A stretch of DNA of 51,329 bases from assembly GCF_002585305.1 (NCBI RefSeq), contig NZ_NUNF01000023.1:14339-65667 (forward strand), given 5' to 3'. This DNA is from Bacillus sp. AFS037270 (GTDB lineage Bacteria > Bacillota > Bacilli > Bacillales_B > DSM-18226). Made by a program: the position numbers and the translations under genes. Below the pieces are notes generated by a model. That model saw only the letters and a program-made list of their open reading frames with translations, had not been told where the DNA came from and made no database searches. The stretch's first letter is position 1; each line of letters begins with the position of its first letter. Of the stretch, positions 41,221-51,278 are shown in pieces.

Positions 41221-42963
41221 ATGGAATGGAAAGCGATTGCGAAAAGTTGGCTCGATTTTGAAGGGCTAGACAATGAGTTAAAAAATGAATTAGAAACATT
41301 AAAGGGAAATGAAAAACAACTCGAAGAAATATTTTATAAAAATCTTGAGTTCGGTACGGGTGGAATGCGCGGAGAAATTGGTGCAGGAACAAATCGCATG
41401 AACACATATACAGTCCGTAAAGCTTCTGCAGGATTAGCAGCATACATAGAAGAGCATGGTGAAGAGGCGAAAAAACGCGGAGTAGTGATTGCCTATGATT
41501 CACGTCATAAATCGCCAGATTTTGCGTTGGAAGCTGCTAAAACTCTTGCTTCTAAAGGAATTCAAACATATGTATTTGATGAGTTACGACCTACACCAGA
41601 ACTTTCATTTGCGTTAAGACATTTGAATGCTTTTTCTGGGATTGTGGTTACAGCGAGCCATAATCCACCTGAATATAATGGTTATAAAGTTTATGGCTCA
41701 GATGGCGGCCAGCTGCCACCTGAAGCGGCCGATATCGTAATTGCCAAGGTTAATGAAATTGAAAATGAATTATTAATTGAAGTTAGCAGTGAGGAAGAAT
41801 TACGTAATGCTGGTTTAATCAAAACAATCGGTTCTGAAATTGACCAAGTCTATATTGAAAAGTTAAAAACCATATCTGAAAATCCAACTCTTGCTGAAGA
41901 GACCGATATTAAGATTGTATTTACTCCATTACATGGGACAGCCAATAAATTAGTCCGAGCTGGCCTTGCGGCATTAGGCTATCGTAATGTATCGGTTGTA
42001 AAAGAACAGGAATTGCCTGATCCTGAATTTTCAACTGTAAAAAGCCCTAATCCTGAAGAGCACGCTGCATTTGAATTAGCGATTCGCGATGGAAAGAAGG
42101 TCGGAGCGGATATTTTAATTGCAACTGACCCTGATGCAGACCGACTTGGAATTGCGGTTCCTAATGAAGAGGGAGAATATATTGTATTAACAGGTAATCA
42201 GACCGGTGCTTTATTAGTGGACTATCTTCTTTCTCAGAAACAAGAAAAAGGAAAATTGCCGCAAAATGGGGTTGTATTAAAAACCATTGTTACATCTGAG
42301 TTAGGCCGGAGAATTGCTGCTGCATTCAATTTAGAAACAGTTGATGTTTTAACAGGATTTAAATTCATTGCAGAAAAAATCAAGGAATATGAAACAACAG
42401 GAGAGCATACCTTCTTATTTGGCTACGAAGAGTCTTACGGCTATTTAATTGGGGACTTTGCACGTGATAAGGATGCTGTTCAAGCAGCGCTGCTCGCTAC
42501 AGAGGTTTGTGCCCATTATAAAAAACAAGGATTAACCCTTTATGAAGGAATGCTCCGCGTATTCGAAAAATACGGTTTCTATCAAGAAGGACTTCGTTCT
42601 TTAACACTGAAAGGAAAAGAAGGGGCAGAGATGATTCAACGCCTGTTAGCATCTTTCCGTAATGAGCCATTAACAAGTTTGGGTTCACTTAAGACTCTTG
42701 CTAGCGAGGATTATTTGACTCGTATTAGAGCAACAAAAGATGGCGAAGAATCCATTCAATTACCTAAATCTAATGTTTTGAAATATATCTTTGAAGATGG
42801 ATCATGGGTATGCTTACGTCCGTCTGGAACAGAGCCAAAAGTTAAATTTTATTTTGGTGTCAATAGCGCAAGTCTTGCAGAAAGCAAACAAAAGCTGCAG
42901 ACCATTGAAAATGACTTTATGGAGTTAGTAGATAAGAAAGTAAAAATGGTTCAAACTATTTAA
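41221..42963 (+). CDS. pgcA: Alpha-phosphoglucomutase / phosphomannomutase
   Basis: 580 residues, the length of B. subtilis PgcA (YhxB). The phosphoserine loop [16 protein letters not shown] is intact, with [18 protein letters not shown] near the N-terminus, the metal loop [12 protein letters not shown], the sugar loop [11 protein letters not shown] and the C-terminal phosphate loop [14 protein letters not shown]. It interconverts glucose-1-phosphate and glucose-6-phosphate for UDP-glucose, teichoic acid and polysaccharide synthesis. AGGAGGG precedes ATG 41221. Confidence 0.95.
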   Translation: MEWKAIAKSWLDFEGLDNELKNELETLKGNEKQLEEIFYKNLEFGTGGMRGEIGAGTNRMNTYTVRKASAGLAAYIEEHGEEAKKRGVVIAYDSRHKSPDFALEAAKTLASKGIQTYVFDELRPTPELSFALRHLNAFSGIVVTASHNPPEYNGYKVYGSDGGQLPPEAADIVIAKVNEIENELLIEVSSEEELRNAGLIKTIGSEIDQVYIEKLKTISENPTLAEETDIKIVFTPLHGTANKLVRAGLAALGYRNVSVVKEQELPDPEFSTVKSPNPEEHAAFELAIRDGKKVGADILIATDPDADRLGIAVPNEEGEYIVLTGNQTGALLVDYLLSQKQEKGKLPQNGVVLKTIVTSELGRRIAAAFNLETVDVLTGFKFIAEKIKEYETTGEHTFLFGYEESYGYLIGDFARDKDAVQAALLATEVCAHYKKQGLTLYEGMLRVFEKYGFYQEGLRSLTLKGKEGAEMIQRLLASFRNEPLTSLGSLKTLASEDYLTRIRATKDGEESIQLPKSNVLKYIFEDGSWVCLRPSGTEPKVKFYFGVNSASLAESKQKLQTIENDFMELVDKKVKMVQTI

Positions 42964-42990
42964 TTTATCGGTGCTGATTTTATCAAGAAT

Positions 42991-43026
42991 AAAACGGCCT
43001 CCTTTTAGGAAGCCGTTTTTTTTTTT
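42991..43026 (+). terminator. Terminator after pgcA
   Basis: AAAACGGC with CCT pairs with AGG and GCCGTTTT around TTTT, followed by a long T run. Confidence 0.85.
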
Positions 43027-43087
43027 GGTGGAATTCTATTTTCCCGGTAGAAAATTTTTCTCAACAATTTGGTATCCACTTTATTTT

Positions 43088-43342
43088 TCAGGAAAGACTA
43101 TACATCGGTAAGCCATTTTCATCAGGATCAAGTGATTCATTTGCATGGTCAATGTAACGGAGAAGATTATATAATTTTGTCTCAATCACGGTGTAGTCAC
43201 GTTCAAAATTATATGCGTGCAGGAATTGTTCAATCTTTTTCGATAAGAATTGGTCCTTTGTCCGAACCATTAAAATTAATAAATTGTCCCATTCGGATCT
43301 GTGCGTATAATATAACGCTCGGTCGTAATCCAGTTTATTCAT
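43088..43342 (-). CDS. YhdB-like small protein of unknown function
   Basis: 84 residues from ATG 43342, with AAGGAGGAGG upstream, a very strong site. The sequence MNKLDYDRALYYTHRSEWDNLLILMVRTKD recalls B. subtilis YhdB, which is near spoVR in that genome; spoVR is also nearby here. It is a soluble, charged protein with no known function. Confidence 0.7.
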   Translation of the reverse strand: MNKLDYDRALYYTHRSEWDNLLILMVRTKDQFLSKKIEQFLHAYNFERDYTVIETKLYNLLRYIDHANESLDPDENGLPMYSLS

Positions 43343-43491
43343 TCGTTTTTGCCTCCTCCTTATTAGGAGTTGACTTTATTTTATGACATTCCCCAGATAA
43401 CTTTCACAGAAAATGTTGGACACCTGATGTTTACGCTGTTTTTAACATTTACCAGTATAAAAAAGTTTTCTATAGAAACGTGGTGCCTTAA

Positions 43492-44475
43492 TTGGGTCGA
43501 TTAATTTGTGTGCTTTTCTGTTTATTCACACTAACAAATTCCATGGCTGATGCGAAGATTGTAAAGGTGGATAAACCGTACTCATACGAATGTCTGCAAC
43601 AAGATCTGAAACAAATAAATAAAAAATACCGGGAACATATTGAAATTAAAACAATTGGAACAACGCATTTTGGAAGGGAAATTTGGGGAGTAAAGTTAGG
43701 CGAGGGAAAAACTAATATTGTATTGATTGGTGCTCATCATGGACGAGAGTGGCTGACAAGCGCCCTTTTGATGAACATGCTCGAGAGTTATGCCGAAGCA
43801 TATCAGAGAGGCCAGAGAATGGGGTTTAGGTCAACAGATATCCTGAATCAGGTTTCTATTTGGTTTATACCTATGCTTAATCCGGATGGAGTGACCATTC
43901 AACAAAATAATCTCAAATCATTTTCCCCGGATTATCAAAAACAATTGTTACAGATGAATGAAGGCTCAAGAAATTTAAAGAGATGGAAGGCTAATGGGAT
44001 AGGAGTGGATTTAAACAGACAATACCCCGCAGGCTGGAGAAGGCTTAACCAAGAACAGTCAAACCCAAGCTATGCATTTTATAAAGGTAAAAAACCTTTT
44101 GAATCCAAAGAGGTCATTGCTTTAACCAATTTTATTAGAGAGATAAAACCTTCAATTGCAGTTGCTTATCATACAGCAGGCAGGGAGATTTTTTGGAATT
44201 ACAAAAATGGAAAACATCTGAAGCGTGATTATAAGGTTGCAAAGAAGGTATCCAGACTGACCAACTATAAATTAGCAAAACCAGACCCAGAGGCATTTGG
44301 CGGTGGCTTTACAGATTGGTTTATTACAACCTATCACAGACCGGCTATGACCATTGAAATTAGTTACCTAGTTGGGGAAACTAGTCCGCCCCTGTCAGTT
44401 TTTAATACCGAATGGAAGCGGAATAAATATGTCGGTCTTCTTCTTGCGAAGGAAGCTAAAAAGATGGGTCAATAA
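43492..44475 (+). CDS. Secreted M14-family zinc carboxypeptidase (gamma-D-glutamyl-diamino acid peptidase-like)
   Basis: 327 residues. A short signal peptide (RLICVLFCLFTLTNSMADA) precedes a full M14 catalytic domain: GAHHGREW (zinc H and E), NPDGV, GVDLNRQYPAGW, AYHTAGREI (zinc H) and the catalytic E in MTIEISY. Related Bacillus enzymes cleave peptidoglycan stem peptides in sporulation or germination, and spoVR is next. The start is TTG 43492, directly after an in-frame stop, with only a weak GTGG upstream; GTG 43510 is an alternative, so the N-terminus is uncertain. Confidence 0.85.
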   Translation: MGRLICVLFCLFTLTNSMADAKIVKVDKPYSYECLQQDLKQINKKYREHIEIKTIGTTHFGREIWGVKLGEGKTNIVLIGAHHGREWLTSALLMNMLESYAEAYQRGQRMGFRSTDILNQVSIWFIPMLNPDGVTIQQNNLKSFSPDYQKQLLQMNEGSRNLKRWKANGIGVDLNRQYPAGWRRLNQEQSNPSYAFYKGKKPFESKEVIALTNFIREIKPSIAVAYHTAGREIFWNYKNGKHLKRDYKVAKKVSRLTNYKLAKPDPEAFGGGFTDWFITTYHRPAMTIEISYLVGETSPPLSVFNTEWKRNKYVGLLLAKEAKKMGQ

Positions 44476-44559
44476 ATTAAATAACTAATAATAAACTTTT
44501 ATCCTAAACAGTAGAATCACAAAAACATAACGGCTTGCATTGTTTTTTGGCCATCTCTC

Positions 44560-44588
44560 TCATCAATCCCACCTTTTCTTCATACATT
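44560..44588 (+). promoter_or_regulatory. Candidate SigE promoter of spoVR
   Basis: TCATCAA (44560-44566), a 14-bp spacer and CATACATT (44581-44588) fit the mother-cell SigE consensus (-10 CATANNNT). The start site would lie near 44595, 22 bp before the gene. B. subtilis spoVR is known to be SigE-dependent. Confidence 0.5.
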
Positions 44589-44616
44589 GTGTTAAGAGGA
44601 AAAGGGGGAGTGAGGA

Positions 44617-46032
44617 ATGAAAGTTGAAGATCGCAAGCAGCTAGAATATGCAATTAGTGAAATTACCGAAATTGCCAGAGGCTTTGGTCTGGATTTTTAT
44701 CCAATGCGTTATGAAATCTGTCCAGCTGAAATTATCTATACTTTTGGTGCTTATGGTATGCCAACTCGATTTTCACATTGGAGCTTCGGGAAACAATTCC
44801 ATAAAATGAAACTGCATTATGATTTAGGTCTAAGTAAAATTTATGAGCTCGTAATAAATTCTAACCCTTGTTATGCATTTTTGCTTGATTCTAACACCCT
44901 TATTCAAAATAAGTTAATAGTTGCCCACGTTTTGGCTCATTGTGATTTCTTTAAAAATAATGTCCGCTTCCAGAATACCAAGCGGGATATGGTAGAAAGT
45001 ATGGCTGCTACTGCAGAGCGAATCCATAAATATGAAATACAATATGGAAAGAAGGAAGTAGAAACTTTTTTAGACGCTGTGTTGGCAATTGATGAGCACA
45101 TTGACCCTTCTCTAATGAGGCCGAAACTTTCATGGTCCATAACAGATGTAGATGACGATGAAGATGATGAGCAGCGAAATGTAACCCCATATGATGATTT
45201 ATGGAAGCTGGATGAAAAGGAAAATAAGGTAATCAGTAGCCCGAAGAAAAGGAAGTTCCCGCCCAAACCGGAAAAGGACTTATTATTATTTATTGAAACC
45301 TTTAGTCGAGAGTTAGAGGACTGGCAGCGCGATATTTTAACCATGATGCGTGAGGAAATGCTCTATTTCTGGCCGCAGCTTGAAACGAAAATCATGAACG
45401 AGGGTTGGGCCTCATTTTGGCATCAACGGATATTACGCGAATTGGACTTAACAAGTGGTGAAGCGATTGAATTTGCAAAACTGAATGCGGGAGTTGTTCA
45501 GCCATCCAAAACGGGAATCAACCCTTACTACCTTGGTATTAAAATCTTTGAGGATATCGAAGAAAGATATAATAACCCAACTGAAGAGATGAAACGAAGA
45601 GGTGTTCAGCCAGGGTCTGGCAGGGAAAAGATGTTCGAGGTGCGGGAAGTTGAATCAGACATATCTTTCCTGCGTAATTACTTAAACAAAGATCTAGTGA
45701 TGAGAGAGGATATGTATCTTTTCCAAAAGCAGGGAAGGGATTATAAGATCGTTGATAAAGAATGGGAACATGTCCGTGATCAATTAGTGAATATGCGTGT
45801 AAACGGAGGATTCCCTTACATCACCGTCAATGATGGCGACTTCTTGAAAAATGGAGAGCTGTACTTAATGCACTGGTATGAGGGTGTAGAATTAGACGTA
45901 AAGTATCTTGAAAAGGTACTTCCGTATATTCACCAGCTTTGGGGCAGACCTGTCCATATAGAAACCATGATTGAAGAAAGAAAAATGCTGTTTTCATATG
46001 ATGGTAAAGGTGTACATCGAAAATATTTATAA
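44617..46032 (+). CDS. spoVR: SpoVR, stage V sporulation protein
   Basis: 471 residues, matching B. subtilis SpoVR (about 468). It starts with the family's N-terminal domain ([37 protein letters not shown]), has [25 protein letters not shown] and the C-terminal [32 protein letters not shown] precedes ATG 44617. SpoVR is needed for proper spore cortex formation; its biochemical activity is not established. It supports an endospore-former. Confidence 0.95.
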   Translation: MKVEDRKQLEYAISEITEIARGFGLDFYPMRYEICPAEIIYTFGAYGMPTRFSHWSFGKQFHKMKLHYDLGLSKIYELVINSNPCYAFLLDSNTLIQNKLIVAHVLAHCDFFKNNVRFQNTKRDMVESMAATAERIHKYEIQYGKKEVETFLDAVLAIDEHIDPSLMRPKLSWSITDVDDDEDDEQRNVTPYDDLWKLDEKENKVISSPKKRKFPPKPEKDLLLFIETFSRELEDWQRDILTMMREEMLYFWPQLETKIMNEGWASFWHQRILRELDLTSGEAIEFAKLNAGVVQPSKTGINPYYLGIKIFEDIEERYNNPTEEMKRRGVQPGSGREKMFEVREVESDISFLRNYLNKDLVMREDMYLFQKQGRDYKIVDKEWEHVRDQLVNMRVNGGFPYITVNDGDFLKNGELYLMHWYEGVELDVKYLEKVLPYIHQLWGRPVHIETMIEERKMLFSYDGKGVHRKYL

Positions 46033-46037
46033 AGTAA

Positions 46038-46070
46038 AGGCAGCTATTTTAAATAGCTGCCTCTTTGCTT
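46038..46070. terminator. Terminator after spoVR
   Basis: A 12-bp perfect inverted repeat with a one-base centre (AGGCAGCTATTT / AAATAGCTGCCT, 46038-46062), followed by CTTTGCTT. It may also serve ald, which arrives from the right. Confidence 0.7.
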
Positions 46071-46114
46071 ATGCCTCTAAACTGTTTGGAATGGATGGAG
46101 GAGAGGATCCTGAA

Positions 46115-47248
46115 TTAGATGACAACAGATTCTTTCGCAAGTGCCTCTTCTACTGAAACATATTTAAATCCTAGGTCTTTTGCCACTGCTTCATAAGTAA
46201 TATCCCCATTTGCAACATTAACGCCAAGCTTTAAAGCAGCATTTTCCGAAATGGCTTTTACAACCCCTTTATTAGCGATTTGTAATGCATATGGAACGGT
46301 AACATTCGTAAGGGCAATTGTTGAGGTTCTTGGAACTGCCCCAGGCATATTGGCAACGGAATAATGAACCACACCATGTTTGACAAAAGTAGGATTATCA
46401 TGTGTTGTTACATGGTCAATAGTTTCAACAATTCCGCCCTGGTCAATCGCAACATCGACAATAACAGATCCTGGCTTCATTGTCTTCACCATTTCTTCAG
46501 TTACTAGTTTCGGAGCCTTTGCACCTGGAATTAACACCGCTCCAATGAAAAGATCGGCTTCCGCAACTGCTTCTGCGATGTTATATGGATTTGACATTAA
46601 TGTTTTAACTTGATTTCCAAAAATATCATCTAACTGGCGTAAACGGTCTGCGCTTAAATCGATGATCGTTACATCAGCACCTAGCCCAATTGCCATTTTA
46701 GCAGCATTAGTTCCAACAATACCACCACCAAGAATAGTTACCTTACCACGGTTAACTCCTGGTACGCCAGCTAGAAGGATTCCTTGACCGCCATTATTCT
46801 TTTGTAAGAATTGTGCACCAATTTGTGCGCTCATGCGACCGGCTACTTCACTCATTGGGGTAAGCAGCGGAAGAGTTCTGTTCACAGAGACTGTTTCATA
46901 GGCAATGGCAAGAACACCTTTATCTTTAAGTGCCTTTGCTAAAGCAGGTTCAGCAGCAAGGTGCAAATAAGTAAATAAGATTAACCCTTGGCGGAAATAC
47001 TGATATTCACTCTCTAATGGCTCTTTTACCTTCATAATCATTTCTGATTTTGTCCAGACATCTTTAACATTTTCAATGATTTCTGCGCCCGCTTTTGAAT
47101 AGTCCTCATTAGTGAAACCGCTTCCAATACCAGCGTCTTTTTCTACTAATACATTATGACCAGCTTTTACTAATGAAACAACACCAGCTGGAGTAAGTGA
47201 TACACGATTTTCGTTATTTTTAATCTCTTTAGGTACACCAATAAACAT
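46115..47248 (-). CDS. ald: Alanine dehydrogenase
   Basis: 377 residues, full length. It interconverts L-alanine and pyruvate with NAD+, for alanine catabolism and sporulation. N-terminal [19 protein letters not shown], catalytic-lysine and histidine segments ([19 protein letters not shown]) and the Rossmann motif [25 protein letters not shown] are all present. ATG 47248 has GGGAGGA upstream. The adeR gene lies upstream on the same strand, and an 11-bp inverted repeat lies in its promoter region. Confidence 0.95.
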   Translation of the reverse strand: MFIGVPKEIKNNENRVSLTPAGVVSLVKAGHNVLVEKDAGIGSGFTNEDYSKAGAEIIENVKDVWTKSEMIMKVKEPLESEYQYFRQGLILFTYLHLAAEPALAKALKDKGVLAIAYETVSVNRTLPLLTPMSEVAGRMSAQIGAQFLQKNNGGQGILLAGVPGVNRGKVTILGGGIVGTNAAKMAIGLGADVTIIDLSADRLRQLDDIFGNQVKTLMSNPYNIAEAVAEADLFIGAVLIPGAKAPKLVTEEMVKTMKPGSVIVDVAIDQGGIVETIDHVTTHDNPTFVKHGVVHYSVANMPGAVPRTSTIALTNVTVPYALQIANKGVVKAISENAALKLGVNVANGDITYEAVAKDLGFKYVSVEEALAKESVVI

Positions 47249-47272
47249 ATCTGAAGTCCTCCCTAATACTTA

Positions 47273-47326
47273 AAAGTATTTCCTTGCTATGGCTAAAGTA
47301 TAAAATGTTTTTCTCGGAAATACTTT
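47273..47326. promoter_or_regulatory. Inverted repeat in the ald promoter region, candidate AdeR site
   Basis: AAAGTATTTCC (47273-47283) and its exact complement GGAAATACTTT (47316-47326) are separated by 32 bp, 25 to 78 bp upstream of the ald start. Spacing near four helical turns would suit binding by a dimer or looping. Assignment to AdeR is inference. Confidence 0.5.
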
Positions 47327-47383
47327 GTTTAGAAAGTAGAAAATTTTTTATCCCGTTTGGAGATTTTCACAAAATGTTCAAAT

Positions 47384-48616
47384 CTATTTATATTTCTCGA
47401 GCTTTAGATCAATATAGAGAAGCATTTTCTGGCTAGGGTCCTTAAAATTTACATCGCCAATTTCAGAAATCCGCTTTAACCGATAATTGAGAGTGTTCGC
47501 ATGAACATTTAGTTCCTTAGCGGCATCATTTATATTGTTATCTTTATTTAAGAAAACCTCTAACGTTTCAACTAAATTACTATGATGTCTATGGTCATAT
47601 TCTTGCAGCCTTTTTAATGAATAATTTTCAGAAGCCTCGCTTTGTCTTTTTTCCAAAATAAGTTCAAAAAGTTGATAAATTCCCAGTTTTTGATAATTAA
47701 AAATTTCTTTAGTTTCTGCTGGAAATTTTTCTTTAATTGATAAAACACTTAAGGTTTCTTTATATGCTTGGCCAATTTTTTGATAATCATCATAAATACT
47801 GCTGTATACAGGAGTGATTCCTTTAATCTGGTACCGCTCGTCCATTGTCGAAACAAAGGTCTGAACAAAACGGTTAAACTCTTGATAAGGCTCTTTATTA
47901 TTAACAGCGGAGATTAAGACAATTAGTTGATTACAGTCAATTGTATAGAGCAGAATTTTCATCAGTTGACTGGTTTTTAATAAATAAGAGATGTTTTGTT
48001 CTACTTTACTTGTTATGTTTTCAGGAAATTGAAATACCGCAATAACAAAGGAAGGGGAGGGAGTAATTTTCAATGCATGAAAACGCTCGTAGATGTCCTT
48101 TTCACCCTTCAAGTGTCCGGTTAGTAGTTTCCAGAAGAATTCCTGAGAATGTTCTTCTTTTTTATTTTTCCTTGTTTGTAGCTGTAAAAGTTTATTTTTG
48201 GCCGAATCTGCCGCTTTTTTGAGTAAATCAAAATCCTTATCAGTTAAGGTTTTGTCAATTTCTATCGCCCAAATAAAGCCTAATACCTCATCTTGCTTCC
48301 AAATAGAGATAGCAACTCTATTATTAAGTCCAATATCATCCATATTCTTAACACGGATGGGTTCACGGGTTTGAAGCAGGGCTGGAATGGTTCCTTCTTT
48401 CCATAATTGATTAATCACCTTCTCAGGCACTCTTCGTCCGATGATGGTATAGATCCTTGCGGGGTCAGTCCGTTCATCATGTGTGCTATAGGCAAGAAGT
48501 CGATGGTTAGCATCCTCAATAGTAATCGGGCAATTTAAAACTTGGCTTATTAAATCAGCAAATTCTTCTAAACTATCAAAAGCGGTTTTAAACGGATCAT
48601 GTTGTCTCGTATTCAA
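47384..48616 (-). CDS. adeR: PucR/CdaR-family activator, probable AdeR (alanine dehydrogenase regulator)
   Basis: 410 residues from TTG 48616, chosen because GGAGG lies eight bases upstream; a GTG at 48643 would extend it through the ribosome binding site. A GAF-like N-terminal region (about 15-150) is followed by a central domain and the C-terminal PucR helix-turn-helix (LVETLEVFLNKDNNINDAAKELNVHANTLNYRLKRI). In B. subtilis AdeR activates ald. Gene order ald-adeR and the divergent alanine-type permease support the name. Confidence 0.82.
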   Translation of the reverse strand: MNTRQHDPFKTAFDSLEEFADLISQVLNCPITIEDANHRLLAYSTHDERTDPARIYTIIGRRVPEKVINQLWKEGTIPALLQTREPIRVKNMDDIGLNNRVAISIWKQDEVLGFIWAIEIDKTLTDKDFDLLKKAADSAKNKLLQLQTRKNKKEEHSQEFFWKLLTGHLKGEKDIYERFHALKITPSPSFVIAVFQFPENITSKVEQNISYLLKTSQLMKILLYTIDCNQLIVLISAVNNKEPYQEFNRFVQTFVSTMDERYQIKGITPVYSSIYDDYQKIGQAYKETLSVLSIKEKFPAETKEIFNYQKLGIYQLFELILEKRQSEASENYSLKRLQEYDHRHHSNLVETLEVFLNKDNNINDAAKELNVHANTLNYRLKRISEIGDVNFKDPSQKMLLYIDLKLEKYK

Positions 48617-48924
48617 AATGAAAACCTCCACAATGTCTATCACGGAAATGATTTTATTCTTTAGTTTAATTCTACAAAAAGTTATAGTGAATTTCTCGTT
48701 ATTCTACAAAAAAGATTGTTCATAGAAATGTTAAAATAATGTCAGAAAATGTTCAAAAATTTTTTTAGTAGATTTGAAAGCGCTAACAACAAAAAAAGAG
48801 GAGGATGGTCAGTCGCATTAATTGCTGATAAGTAGTATGATAATAATTCATAAATTATTTTTTGTCAAAAGTCGAACAAGTGGATGAATGGGAAATTGAA
48901 GTTTTTTCAGGAGGAGATTCATAG
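48617..48924. other. Intergenic region between adeR and the amino acid permease
   Basis: 308 bp without a gene. It contains a perfect cre (48775-48788) and A/T-rich sequence with GAAAATGTTCAAA at about 48745, similar to ACAAAATGTTCAAAT before the adeR stop (47372). I could not fix -35/-10 boxes with confidence. Confidence 0.5.
48775..48788. promoter_or_regulatory. cre site upstream of the alanine permease
   Basis: TGAAAGCGCTAACA matches all fixed positions of the CcpA consensus TGNAANCGNTNNCA. It lies 137 bp before the permease start and 159 bp from the adeR start. Confidence 0.7.
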
Positions 48925-50325
48925 ATGGGGAAAAACACTCAGAACAAAGAACTTCATCGCGGTTTAGAGGAAAGACATATAACGTTAATGTCTCTCGGTG
49001 CAGCTATTGGGGTAGGATTATTTCTTGGTTCAGCGTCTGCGATCAAAATGGCGGGACCAGGTATTTTGGTTGGTTACGCATTTAGCGGGTTAATCATGTT
49101 TTTTATAATGAGAGCCTTAGGAGAAATGGCAATTCAAAAACCGGTAGCCGGTTCTTTTAGTAAATATGCTCGTGATTATTTAGGACCACTGGCGGGATAC
49201 ATAACAGGTTGGAATTATTGGTTTTTATGGGTCGTTACTTGTATGGCTGAAATTACTGCCATCGGTATTTATATGGAATATTGGTTTCCAGCTGTTCCAA
49301 GATGGATATGGGCGTTAGCAGCACTTATCATTATGGCGTCAGTTAACTTCCTTGCTGTTAAAGCGTATGGGGAATTAGAATTTTGGTTTGCCTTAATTAA
49401 GATTATTACAATCATTGCTATGATCCTAATCGGTGCCGGGATGATTATCTTTGGTCTTGGTAATGGCGGAATTGCAACTGGTGTCAAGAATTTATGGGAG
49501 CATGGCGGTTTCTTTCCGAATGGAATAAAAGGTGTGTTATTATCCCTGCAAATGGTTATGTTCGCCTACTTGGGAATTGAAATGATCGGGGTTACAGCTG
49601 GAGAGGTAAAAAATCCGGAAAAGTCGCTTGCAAGAGCAATAGATACAGTCTTTTGGCGGATTCTTCTATTTTATGTTGGAGCACTGTTTGTAATTATGTC
49701 GATTTATCCATGGGAGGAAATTGGTACAAAAGGGAGTCCATTTGTACTGACCTTTGAAAAAATTGGCATCCCTGGGGCGGCGGGTATTATAAACTTTGTT
49801 GTTCTAACTGCAGCTCTTTCATCTTGTAATAGTGGTATTTTTAGTACAGCTAGGATGCTATTTAACCTTGCTGAGCATGGTGAGGCCCCTAAAAACTTTG
49901 GTAAGGTTACCAAAAGTGGTGTTCCCGGAGTGGCTGTGGTTGCCTCTGCAGGAGCTTTACTGATAGGGGTTATCCTAAATTATATTGTCCCTGCAAAGGT
50001 ATTTACTTGGGTTACGAGTATTGCTACGTTTGGTGCGATTTGGACTTGGGGAGTCATTCTTTTATCGCAAATTCGTTATCGCCAAACTCTTAAACAGGGT
50101 GAAGTAAAGGCACTAAAATATAAAATGCCATTATTTCCTTATACATCTTATCTAGCCTTAGCCTTTTTAGCGTTTGTCATAGGATTGATGGGCTATAATC
50201 CTGATACAAGAATTGCTTTAGTAATCGGACCGTTATTCCTGGTCTTCTTAGTAGCAGTCTACTATATCAAAGGTTTTCATAAACGGGATAAGATAGAAAC
50301 TAATGTAAAAAAACGAATCATTTAA
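48925..50325 (+). CDS. Amino acid permease, APC family (probable alanine/proline-type, AlaP-like)
   Basis: 466 residues with 12 membrane spans. The N-terminal AAT-family signature is clear (LHRGLEERHITLMSLGAAIGVGLFLGSA), as are GEMAIQKPVAGSFSKYARDYLGP and MFAYLGIEMIGVTAGEVKNPEKS. GGAGGAGA precedes ATG 48925. The location next to ald and adeR suggests L-alanine uptake for catabolism, and the cre site suggests glucose repression. The substrate is inferred from context. Confidence 0.87.
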   Translation: MGKNTQNKELHRGLEERHITLMSLGAAIGVGLFLGSASAIKMAGPGILVGYAFSGLIMFFIMRALGEMAIQKPVAGSFSKYARDYLGPLAGYITGWNYWFLWVVTCMAEITAIGIYMEYWFPAVPRWIWALAALIIMASVNFLAVKAYGELEFWFALIKIITIIAMILIGAGMIIFGLGNGGIATGVKNLWEHGGFFPNGIKGVLLSLQMVMFAYLGIEMIGVTAGEVKNPEKSLARAIDTVFWRILLFYVGALFVIMSIYPWEEIGTKGSPFVLTFEKIGIPGAAGIINFVVLTAALSSCNSGIFSTARMLFNLAEHGEAPKNFGKVTKSGVPGVAVVASAGALLIGVILNYIVPAKVFTWVTSIATFGAIWTWGVILLSQIRYRQTLKQGEVKALKYKMPLFPYTSYLALAFLAFVIGLMGYNPDTRIALVIGPLFLVFLVAVYYIKGFHKRDKIETNVKKRII

Positions 50326-50330
50326 ACAGG

Positions 50331-50373
50331 AAAGAGCGGTAAGTCGTTTTATTGGACTTGCTGCTCTTTTTTT
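50331..50373 (+). terminator. Terminator after the permease
   Basis: AAAGAGCGGTAAGTC pairs with GACTTGCTGCTCTTT with mismatches at two positions, followed by a T run. Confidence 0.78.
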
Positions 50374-50453
50374 ACAAAAATATCTAATACTCAAATGTTA
50401 GGATGTTCCTTTCTTTCACATACTATTATTGTAAAAAAAGGAGGGTATTGTGA

Positions 50454-51272
50454 TTGAAGAGGAAGATTGGATGGCTTTTAACCTTAATAATGGTTCTGTC
50501 ACTCTCAAGTCTAAATGTAAAAGCTGAGACGAAAGGCAGTTCTTCGTTAAACCTGTATGATCAAAATACCATGTCTGTACTTTGGTTTCAAAACTCAGCC
50601 GAAGCAAAAGCTTTATATTATCAAGGTTATAACATGGGGAGAATGAGATTAGATGAACTATTAAGGGACCGACCTAAAACAACCGGATTAAAACCCGCAA
50701 TTGTCCTAGATATTGACGAGACGATCCTTGATAACAGTCCGCATCAGGCGTGGTTTGTCCTTCATGGCAAAGGAGTCCCGTTCGGCTGGAATGAATGGTT
50801 TAGACGTGGGGAAGCAAAAGCCTTGCCTGGTGCAATTGAATTTTTGCAATATGCTAATGCAAGGGGAGTCGATATTTTTTACATATCGAATCGAAACGAA
50901 AGGGAAAAAAAAGCAACCATGAAAAATTTATTAAATGTAGGTGCTCCTCAGGTAATTAGTGAGCATGTGTTATTACAACAGCCCGGAGAAAGAGGGAAGG
51001 AAACCCGCCGCATTCAGGTAGCAAAAACTCGCGACATTCTTTTGTACTTTGGAGACAATTTAGGTGATTTTTACGGGTTTGATGGGTTAACTGTTTCAGA
51101 AAGATCTCATGAGGTGAATAAACGTAAGGATGAGTTTGGCCGTAAACTGATTGTTTTCCCTAACCCAATGTATGGCGATTGGGAGGGTGCTATTTATCAA
51201 TACGACTATAGAAAAACAAATGAAGAAAAGGACAGGCTAAGAAAGAAGTTACTAGAAGTTTATATTCGGTAA
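50454..51272 (+). CDS. Secreted HAD-family acid phosphatase / 5'-nucleotidase, e(P4) type
   Basis: 272 residues from TTG 50454, with AAGGAGGG nine bases upstream. A signal peptide (WLLTLIMVLSLSSLNVKA) ends in a type I cleavage site, with no lipobox cysteine, so it is secreted rather than a lipoprotein like Haemophilus e(P4). HAD motifs are VLDIDETILDNSPHQ (catalytic DxD), YISNR and FGDNLGDFYGF. It dephosphorylates nucleotides or other phosphomonoesters outside the cell. Confidence 0.88.
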   Translation: MKRKIGWLLTLIMVLSLSSLNVKAETKGSSSLNLYDQNTMSVLWFQNSAEAKALYYQGYNMGRMRLDELLRDRPKTTGLKPAIVLDIDETILDNSPHQAWFVLHGKGVPFGWNEWFRRGEAKALPGAIEFLQYANARGVDIFYISNRNEREKKATMKNLLNVGAPQVISEHVLLQQPGERGKETRRIQVAKTRDILLYFGDNLGDFYGFDGLTVSERSHEVNKRKDEFGRKLIVFPNPMYGDWEGAIYQYDYRKTNEEKDRLRKKLLEVYIR

Positions 51273-51278
51273 ATTCTT

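Noticed and set aside
43069..43386. 105-codon plus-strand frame
   Set aside because: Antisense to the YhdB-like gene, which has a much stronger ribosome binding site.
44937..45344. 135-codon serine-rich minus-strand frame
   Set aside because: It is antisense to spoVR, and its serine runs mirror the acidic segment of SpoVR.
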